Origin: Ligustrum vulgare
Taxonomy: Eukaryota; Streptophyta; Magnoliopsida; Lamiales; Oleaceae
Assembly (NCBI GenBank): GCA_963555705.1
Contig: OY743184.1
Coordinates: forward strand, 22,170,859 to 22,234,858
DNA length: 64,000 nt
Direction of reading: 5' to 3'
The position numbers were made by a program, and so were the translations under genes. Position 1 is the stretch's first letter; each line of letters starts with the position of its first letter. The notes beneath the pieces were generated by a model. It saw only the letters and a program-made list of their open reading frames with translations, did no database searches and was not told the origin of the DNA. Shown in pieces: positions 56,298 through 64,000 of this stretch.

Positions 56298-57701
56298 ATG
56301 CATAAAATTCTTATAGAAGATGATTTCAAACCCTTGGTGGAGCATCAACATCAGTTGAATCCTAACATGAAAGAAGTGGTGGGAGTTAAAGTGGTAAAGT
56401 GGCTTGATACGGGTATTATCTATCCAATCTCGTATAGTGCATGGGTAAGCCCGGTGCAAGTAGTACCAAAGAAAGGAGGTGTCACGGTCGTGGAGAATGA
56501 AAATAATGAGCTTATTCCAACAAGGCCGGTGACGGGGTGGAGAGTTTGAATTGACTATCGCAAACTCAACAGTGCTACTAGGAAGGATCATTTTCCCCTT
56601 CCATTCATCAACCAAATGCTTGAGCGGTTGGCGGGTCATTCTCACTATTCGGGCTATAATCAAATTCCTATGGCCCCGGAGGATCAAGAGAAGACAACAT
56701 TCACATGTCCATACGGAACTTTTGCATATAGGAGGATGTTGTTCGGTCTTTGCAATGCTCCCGCTACTTTCCAACGGTGCATGATGGCCATCTTCTTCGA
56801 CATGGTGGAGAAATTTATTGGGGTATTTATGGATTATTTCTCAGTATTTGGCACTTCATTTGATGATTGTTTGAATAATTTGAATATGGTGCTTAAAAGA
56901 TGTGAGGATACCAATTTAGTGTTGAATTGGGAACAATGTCATTTCATGGTTCAAGAAAGGATAGTTGTTGGACACCGGATTTCAAGCAAGGGGATCGAGG
57001 TCAACAAAGCAAAAATTCAAGTTATTGAAAAACTACCTCCCCCAACCTCGGTGAAGGGTATAAGAAGTTTTTTAGGGCATGCAGGATTTTATAGTCTGTT
57101 CATCAAGAACTTCTCAAAAATCACAAAGCCACTTTGTTCACTACTTGAGAAGAGTGCCACATTTGATTTCTCTAAAGAGTGTCTCCAAGCTTTTAACATT
57201 CTTAAAGAGAAACTCATTATGACACCTATTATTGTGGCTCCGGATTGGAGTTTGCCCTTTGAGCTTATGCGCGATGCAAGTGCCTATGTCGTGGGGGCGG
57301 TGTTGGGGCAAAGGAAAGACAAAATCTTGCATGTCATCTACTATTCTAGTAGAACCTTGACTGATGCCCAATTGAATTATGCTACTACCGAGAAGGAGAT
57401 ACTAGCGATAGTCTTTGCTTTTGACAAGTTCCGATCATATCTTATTAGGTCTAAGGTGATTGTGTATACCGACCATTCGGCCCTCAAGTATTTGTTGACA
57501 AAGAAAGATGCTAAGTCGAGGTTGATTAGATGGGTTCTTCTTTCACAAGAGTTTGATTTGAAGATTCGTGACAAGAAGGGGATCGAGAATCTTGTGGCCG
57601 ATCACTTGTCTAGACTTGAGCAAATCGAGGAGGTTATTAAAGAAGAGATAAGTAAGGTATTCCCGGATGAGCAACTTTTACAAATCATGGATCTTTCGTA
57701 A
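56298..57701 (+). pseudogene. Element B reverse transcriptase and RNase H, catalytically dead
   Basis: RT motifs ([69 protein letters not shown]) and RNase H motifs ([48 protein letters not shown]) are readable. Two separate RT catalytic losses are visible. The stretch holding the first catalytic aspartate is deleted at about 56646, where HYS joins directly to GYNQIP. The second residue of the DD pair is tyrosine (FMDYFS, codon 56835-56837). A TGA at 56548-56550 replaces the cysteine codon before IDYRKLN. RT could not function even if the frames were continuous. Confidence 0.9.
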
Positions 57702-57747
57702 GCTTCTAGTGTGCCATGGTATGCGGACCATGTGAATTTTCTAGCAA

Positions 57748-58990
57748 GTGGCATCACTCCACCGGACCGCTCTTATCAACAAAGGAAAAAGTTCTTTTCG
57801 AATATTAAGCATTAATTTTGGGATGACCCATTGTTGTTCAAAAGGTCCGGATCAAATCATTCGAAGATATGTGCCCGAGGAAGAGATGGAGAAAATTCTT
57901 GAACAATGTCACTCATCACCTTATGGAGGCCATTTTGGTGCTGTGAAAACCGCAATAAAGGTTCTTTAGTCAAGATTTTATTGGCCCACATTGTTCAAGG
58001 ATGCTCACACACTTGTGTCCAAATGTGATCACTGCGAACGTCTAGGTAATATCTCCAATAGAAATGAAATGCTTTTAAATTCCATTTTGGAAGTGGAAAT
58101 ATTCGATGTTTAGGGTACTGACTTCATGGGACCCTTCCCATCTTCATTTTCAAATCAATACATTTTGGTAACTGTGGACTATGTGTCAAAATGGGTAAAA
58201 TCGGTGGCACTCCCACCAATGATGCTCGAGTGGTGGTGATCTTTTTAATGAAAAACATTTTTACTCGTTATGGTACCCCTCGAGCTATCATTAGTGATGG
58301 ACGAAAACACTTTTGTAACCGCCTCTTCAACTCACTTTTGACCAAGTATGGGTTCAAATATCGAATATCCACTCCTTATCATCCACAAATAAGTGGGCAG
58401 GTAGAGATTTCAAATAGAGATTTGAAGAAAATTCTTGAAGTGACAGTGCATGCCTCGAGGAAAGATTGGTCCAAGAAATTGAATGGTGCTGGGCATACCG
58501 CACAGCCTTCAAAACCCCCATTGGTGTGTCTCCATTTCGACTCTTATTTGGAAAAGCATGTCATTTTTCGGTTGAGCTCGAGCACCGAGCCTTTTGAGCA
58601 ACAAAAATCTTGAATTTTGATATGAAGTTAGCCGGTGAGAAAAGACTACTCCAACTCAATGAACTTGATGAGTTTCACATTGATTCATATGAGAATGCTC
58701 AGATTTACAAAGAGAAGACGAAGAGGTGTAATGACAAGAACATTGTAAAGCGAGACTTCCAAGTTGGGAAACAAGTACTTCTTTACAACTCTAGACTTCG
58801 ATTGTTTCCCGGTAAACTCCACTCTAGATGATCGGGACCTTTCACCATTACTCAAATCTTCCCACATGGAGCGGTTGAACTTTATCATGAGGGCAAAGGG
58901 AACTTCAAAGTCAATGGGCAACGCTTGAAACCATACTTGGGTGGTGATTTTGATAAGGAGAAGTCGTCCACCCCTCTTGCAAATCCGGAG
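57748..58990 (+). pseudogene. Element B integrase remnant
   Basis: The zinc finger (QCHSSPYGGHFGAVKTAIKVL ... SKCDHCERLGN), core ([16 protein letters not shown], then AIISDGRKHFCN and STPYHPQISGQVEISNRDLK) and C-terminus (GKLHSR, then GPFTITQIFPHGAVEL and VNGQRLKPYLGG) are all recognisable. Breaks include stops at 57967-57969, about 58111 and 58829-58831, and frame changes near 58190 and 58490. In the core, SDRG/SDGG reads SDGR. It is non-functional. Confidence 0.88.
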
Positions 58991-58992
58991 TG

Positions 58993-60804
58993 ATTGTATC
59001 CAAAAGTCGAGCTTACGACTCTAACCAAGCACTTTTTGAGAGGCAATCCAAATTTATACTCTCTTTTTGCTTACTTGTTGATATTTACTAGTTCTATCTT
59101 TATTGCATTTAATTTGGTTAATCATCAATTTTTGTAGGTTGAATTCTTGAAATCCTAAGCGGCCTTGTCCTCAACAAGTTTGGGGGAGATTTGCTTACGA
59201 AGAGAATCAAAAGCTTAGGTCAATTTCAAACATCATTCACGCATCAATCTGGGGAAGTTCCATCACTCATTCCTTCTTTTTATTTTGCTCTTGTCTACAT
59301 TGAGGACAATGTTTGATTTAAGTATGGGGGTGTTAGGATCATTTTGCTATGTGAACATTTTAGATTACCTTGCCGGCTCTTGATGTTTGAAATTGCTTAT
59401 TTCGGTTGGAATATTGACATGCTAGATAGCCTTGTCGGCTTAAGAGGTTTTGATGTTTGAAATTGTTGTTAATTCATGAGTTATGACCAAATTTGCTACT
59501 TGTGCTACTCTCTATAAAATGCTTATCCATGCAAGATCCTATGTACATTGAGCACAATAGTCATGTTTGATTGTTGGTGAGTTTAGGAATTGTTGAAGGG
59601 TGAAGAGGTTAAAGGAGTAGAAGAACTAGGATGTAAGCTTGTATTTTAATTTTATCAACCTATCCATTTCTTTCTAATGATCTAAATCTCTTAGTCCTAA
59701 TGTAAGACAAGTTTGGGGGTGGTCGACCCGGTGAAGAAAATGGTCTAGACGTGTGGTGATTCCATGCATGTTGGAAATAAATTTTTTGTGGAGTGTATTT
59801 CACCAAGTATAAGCTAAGTAATGACCGTATGCTAAATTTCTAAGCCCATTTTAATTTTTACATTGCATTACCCTATCTCGAAGCCTTTTTGACTCGAGTG
59901 ATTAATCCCGTAGGAGTATCTTGAGACTTGGTGCCTTCAGTTTGAAACTTGGGAGTTACCGGCCTAAAGCTCGCTACATGAGTCAATTAGAAAGCTTAAT
60001 GAGTTGGGCATACACACACACTTTGGGAAAAAAAAAAGATAAAAGCACATCATCATTACATTTGCTTAATGAGTCTACCTCACTTCGTAGCCTTTTTTAC
60101 TCGAGTTATTAAGTCCGTAGGGGTATTTTGAAACCTGGTACCCTTTGATCTTAAAAAAATCAGGGAGCTGCCGACCTAAAGCTCGCTACATGAGTCAATT
60201 AGAAAGCTTAAGGGTGTGGGAAAGGCACAAGTAATCATCACATTAGTTTTTAGAAATCATGCACGTGTACTTGCTTAAGGGCTTAGATTAATAGTGGGTT
60301 TGAATTGCTTAGTATAAACTTGAAGGTCAAAGTACTCATTTAGTGGAGAGTCACTGTATTTTTAGATTGTCGATATTGTCGGTAAAACACACCCAAACTA
60401 GTGTGGAAAAAGAAAAGAGTGATTTGAGAGTACCCTCTAGAATTGCACCCCGGGAGAGGAAAGAAATATCTATTGGGGATGGATGTCACGAGTGGGAAAG
60501 GAAAGAATTGACCACTTATGGTAGGTGAGTTTTGACGTGAAACCTCTTTACTCATCAACATTCTCGAACTTAATTGACGATTGAAAGTGGCTATACACAC
60601 ACACACACATACCGATCGAACATCAGATAAGCCAAACTCATTTTGGTAGCATTATTTGGGAACATATTTGTGAATTAATTGTACAATTCCACACTCCTAG
60701 AAGTTTGAAAATTATCTAGCATTGTTGATCATTTTTCCATTGTTTTTGTTGATGCATGTAAATATTCTTGCTTGGGACAAGCAAGAGTTCAAGTTTGGGG
60801 GTAT
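58993..60804 (+). other. 3' non-coding region of element B with repeats and polypurine-like tracts
   Basis: It has no ORF1 equivalent. It contains a post-pol AGGCAA stem-loop (59027-59052) and four AAGTNTGGGGG tracts (59176-59186, 59320-59330, 59709-59719 and 60790-60800, the last being the true polypurine tract). A block of about 130 bp is directly duplicated about 200 bp apart (about 59878-60000 and 60084-60213, sharing CTCGCTACATGAGTCAATT). A (CA)n stretch lies near 60596-60609. Confidence 0.65.
60790..60804 (+). other. Polypurine tract of element B
   Basis: AAGTTTGGGGGTATT lies directly before the 3' LTR start TGTTGAG. It is preceded by a 9-bp perfect stem, TCTTGCTTG-GGA-CAAGCAAGA (60766-60786). 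Confidence 0.75.
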
Positions 60805-62461
60805 TTGTTGAGTGCATTTTACATGCATATTTCATACATTTATGGTAGTACTTTTTGAGTAATTTGGACAAATACCTATTTAATTGTGCATATTTTGTGG
60901 TTAAATAGGTTTAACATTCAACTTCATGGAGAAAGCACAAGAGAGAAACTAAAAAAATGCTTAATTGAAGAAATTGAGGAGAAAAGAGCCAAATCTTGCA
61001 AAGATTAGAAGTTTGGGGACCATTTTATTACTTCCTGAAAGCTGTGGACTTCCTGTGCTATTGATCAAGGAACTAAATTGAAAGTTTCCAAATGTTTAAG
61101 GACCTCAAATGCAATTTAAGAAGGACTTATTTGAAAGAGAATCGAAAATTTTGGGGACCAAGTCGACCGACATCAAAAGTTGGAGGACCTCAGTTGCAAT
61201 TAAAAGAAGGACCAAGTTACAAGACATCCACCCAGATGAACCATGCGAACGTGTGGTTCGAACCAGGTGGCGCTCGCGACTCATGTAAAAAATTCAACCC
61301 GAGAGTTTTCATGTCAACCACGCGATCGCGTGTCATAAAGGCTCGCGATATCGCGGTCAAAATTTCTAAAAAAATTTTGGGTCGAACCAGGTCAACCTGG
61401 TTCGGCCCAAACGCTGTCAAATGCGGATCTACGCGTTTTTAGGTATTTTTGAAGGGTTTTTGCTAGGGTTTGGAAATTATTCTTGCCCCTTTTTCAATTT
61501 AACACATTTCTCTCTCATGTTTTCTTACACTTTCTTGATATTTCTCCTGTAATTATTTATTTGGGTTGATGAATGTTGATTAAAGGAAGAAATACCTACA
61601 ACATTTTGGAAGAAGATTGATGTTTTGAAGCTACAATTGTTGTTGAAGGGAAGTTTTTATTGTAAATCTTCATATTTCTTCATATATTTATATCCATTAT
61701 TGAAATGATGTATTTAATTCTTGAGTTTTATTGTTATTTCACTATGGGCTAAGTTATTTTGTGTTGGGATGATTGATGAAGCTTGAATTAGCTTAGTTGT
61801 TATTAATTCTTGCATTGAGAATTTAAGCTATTTATTATCTTGTGCATTTATTGTTGTATTTATTGTCTTACATTTATTGTGGCCAAATTTATGATTGGAT
61901 TTCATGGGATGTGCAATTATTAAGAAATTGTTGTATATTCTAGATCAATACAATATTTGCTCTAGGTTCTTGTCAAGGGTAGAGATATACCTTAAACCCT
62001 AGATGATCCATTGATTTACTTTCACAAAGGTTTAATGCAATTGGTGTGTTTTTAATCGACATAGAGATATAGTAGGTTAATTCTACTAATTAGGGTTGGT
62101 TTCACTCGAGTAAAGTAATTGACTAAACTTGGAAAATCGGATCTAACATATTTAGTAAATCACATTTAAAATTGCATGTTGAGAATTCAATTAGGTGATG
62201 GTCAAGTGGAATCAAGAATCCCAACACTCCTTTATCATCCAATTATCACCATTTTCTGCTTATTTAGTTACTATTGTGAATTTAATTTAAGTACTTGAAC
62301 ATTTCCAAAACCAAACTTTATTGTGTGTGTTTATTGTTGAAATTGACTAAATTGGAGTGTAATTGAAATAGATAATCCTTGTGGGATCGATAAACCGGAC
62401 TCATTTAGTCCACTATTACTTGTATGCGATACGTGCACTTACGGTGTGTTTATAGCGAACA
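60805..62461 (+). repeat. 3' LTR of element B
   Basis: 1657 bp, TGTTGAG...GCGAACA, uninterrupted, followed by AGGTG, the second target copy. It matches 37287-37415 plus 51829-53321. The palindrome seen in the 5' copy is present but imperfect here (61379-61408). Confidence 0.93.
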
Positions 62462-64000
62462 AGGTGCATACCATTTTCTCTTCAGGAATGTTTAGTATTT
62501 TGGAATCGGACGGATGAAGCCAAAACTGTCCACACTGATAGTCAACATTTTCATCAAAAACAAACTCAGTAGAATACTATATGTATAGAAAGAACTATAT
62601 TCCAGCGGGAGTGGTTCAATATGGAGAAGAAACAAAAATATTGTCATAGAACGATGTGCAATATTCTTAGAAATCTCTAATGGATTTATTTAGTCAAACG
62701 AGGCCAAACGTAGTGGTCTTCAAAGAGAAAGTCATTGGCAAAAATCTAAAAAAAAAAAAAAGAAGAAGAAGAATAAGAAGAAGAAGAAGAAGAAGTCGTG
62801 AAGAATTCAAAGAGAAGCGAAGAACATGTCGCAGCTTCGGTGGTCTTCAAAGAGAAAGTCATTGGCAAAAATCTAAAAAAAAAAAAAAAGAAGAAGAAGA
62901 AGTCATGAAGAATTCAAAGAGAAGAGAAGAACATGTCGCAACTTCGGCGACAAAAGCCAAACTTATGTCTTATCTGAGTGGAATTTAGAGTACAAAAAGA
63001 AAGTCTAGGTTTCGACATTGAGAGGAAAGCTAGCTGCACACAGCATGGAACAATGCATCAAACGAGAAGTTAATGAAGTTGACTATCTCAGGGAAAACGA
63101 GTAGAACGAAAATATTAAAAACTTAGGGAGTAGATTGGACGTGATTGAGAAAAAGGGTTTTCCAAGACACACGATTCTTTGAAGAAGATCAACATTGGAG
63201 ATGAAGGATAAAATTGTCCAACATTTGTGAGTTAACTACTAAACAAAGAGGTGAGCCTAAAGCTCATATCAATTTTTAAAAAATATAGAGACTTCTTTGC
63301 ATGATAATATGGGAAAATGTATGGGTTAAATATGGGATTATTCGAACATAGATTACCTACTAAGACTAATTACAAAACCCACAAGCAACCCTCAAGAAGG
63401 TTTGCATCAAACATTCCTTCTGAAATACAGAAAGAGATTGAGCATCTTTCAAAAATCAAGTTTATTAGAATGACCATGTATGTTGAATGACTTTCCAATA
63501 TAGTCCATGTTATAAAGAAAAATGACAAAATAAAAGTGTGCATAAACTTCAAGAATCTGAATCTTGCAACGCACAAAGGCGAATATCCTATACACACAAC
63601 AAATTATCTAGTTGATTCAACTGCAGGTCATGAGATTTATTCAATTGTGAATGGATACTCTAGATACAAAAATATACATATATTTTTGAATATTATATTC
63701 ATAAAACAACATTTAGGTGTCCAAGTTCTTTTGAATGTTATGAATTGGTAGTAATGTCATTCGACCTGAAGAATGTTGGAGCTCCTTACCAAAAGGCAAT
63801 GAATTTAATATCTTACGACATGATTAACAAATTTACCGAAATGCGTGTAGATGACATAGTGGTCAAGTTAATGAAAATAAGAGATCATTTTGCCTAATTA
63901 AGACATTTATTTGAACGGTTGAGACAACACAAGTTGAATTTGAATCTTCTAAAATATGCTTTTGGGGTTAACATTTGATTTTTTTTAGGATTTTTAGTGC
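62462..64000 (+). pseudogene. Element A linker and reverse transcriptase fragment (runs off the window)
   Basis: The element A frame resumes after B with a linker containing a 126-bp tandem duplication and AAG repeats (62714-62960). RT follows: KEIEHLSKIKFIRMTMYVE, SNIVHVIKKNDKIKVCINFK, VDSTAGHEIYSIVNGYSR, then after shifts KNVGAPYQKAMNLISYDM, the catalytic box VDDIVVK (about 63848), and LNLNLLKYAFGV near the edge. These match a plant gypsy lineage distinct from B and C. Stops at 63488-63490, 63749-63751 and others, and frame changes, make it non-functional. Confidence 0.82.
62714..62965 (+). repeat. 126-bp tandem duplication with poly-A and AAG microsatellite
   Basis: The phrase GTGGTCTTCAAAGAGAAAGT starts at 62714 and again at 62840. 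Each copy continues into a run of 14-15 A, then AAG repeats of different length, then GAATTCAAAGAGAAG and ACATGTCGCA. The two AAG tracts differ in length, so both expansion and duplication occurred. Confidence 0.85.

Larger units (their letters stand above)
37287..62461 (+). mobile_element. Athila-like Ty3/gypsy element B, itself split by element C
   Basis: LTRs start TGTTGAG and end GCGAACA, and flanks are perfect AGGTG repeats (37282-37286 and 62462-62466). The 5' LTR is split by element C. The internal region (53322-60804) has a tRNA-Asp-type primer-binding site, gag, protease, reverse transcriptase, RNase H and integrase, then a 1.8-kb non-coding 3' region and a polypurine tract. Protein motifs (GASINLMP protease, QMLERLAG and YGTFAYRRM in RT) mark the Athila group. 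Many stops, a 115-bp duplication and lost catalytic residues show it is dead. It is inserted in element A. Confidence 0.92.
28429..64000 (+). mobile_element. Old Ty3/gypsy element A, host of the nested stack (runs off the right edge)
   Basis: Four separated segments read as one degenerate gypsy polyprotein: 28429-28867 (gag side, DARNEGLNEENRKVRTF and KWHN/WSHTTNNC-like), 34590-35960 (ESVFEQLRPNG onward), 36978-37286 (protease, from RPVYIRLLVNGIP to LLGRDWIHGSRCV) and 62462-64000 (linker then reverse transcriptase). The breakpoints coincide with the insertion boundaries of D, the LINE fragment and B, and after B the frame resumes at the same codon of GSRCV. Stops and shifts are frequent throughout. 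No LTR of A lies in the window, so its true start and end are unknown. Confidence 0.8.

Overview
This is nuclear DNA of a flowering plant, most likely a eudicot. It is AT-rich and has spliced genes with GT-AG introns, plant-type MITEs and SINEs, a Cassandra 5S-bearing LTR, and a dense nest of Ty1/copia and Ty3/gypsy retrotransposons. I cannot name the species from sequence alone. Only one clearly intact host gene is present: the gene for translation initiation factor eIF3m (minus strand, 21335-25990). All ten of its coding exons join in frame with GT-AG borders.

Left part (1-21 kb): the 3' half of a decayed copia element and its 3' LTR (to 2908); an orphan KH-domain exon (minus, 5582-5698); an AT-rich minisatellite; a broken FAR1-type DNA-binding-domain fragment split by a Cassandra LTR with a perfect 5-bp target duplication; a decayed Helitron Rep/helicase gene (9986-12745); a hAT-like element (about 13575-15902) that carries a BED-finger remnant, tRNA-like repeats and a younger hAT MITE; a small unrecognised spliced gene candidate ending at 19523; and Stowaway-like and Tourist-like MITEs.

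Middle (21-28 kb): the eIF3m gene, with a Tourist-like MITE in intron 6 and a telo-box-like motif upstream; a SINE with a perfect 16-bp target duplication just beyond its promoter; an LTR-like promoter remnant on the minus strand; and a hAT transposase fragment.

Right part (28.4-64 kb): one nested stack. An old Ty3/gypsy element A (from about 28.4 kb to beyond the window) is interrupted by a chromodomain gypsy element D (28876-34589), a LINE RNase H fragment (about 36007-36973, minus), and a large Athila-like element B (37287-62461, target duplication AGGTG). The 5' LTR of B is in turn interrupted by a second Athila-like element C (37416-51828, target duplication AGAAA). C is the youngest: its LTRs differ by only about 1 percent by hand count. 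It keeps long gag, pol, integrase and Athila ORF1 reading frames, broken mainly by one stop and three single-base losses in homopolymers.

The most interesting unexplained structure is in the long 3' regions of B and C. Stem-loops placed just upstream of AAGTNTGGGGG tracts recur several times, including at both true polypurine tracts. C also repeats a GC-rich hairpin motif in its LTRs and in an internal tandem array, and both elements have a stem-loop containing AGGCAA just after pol.
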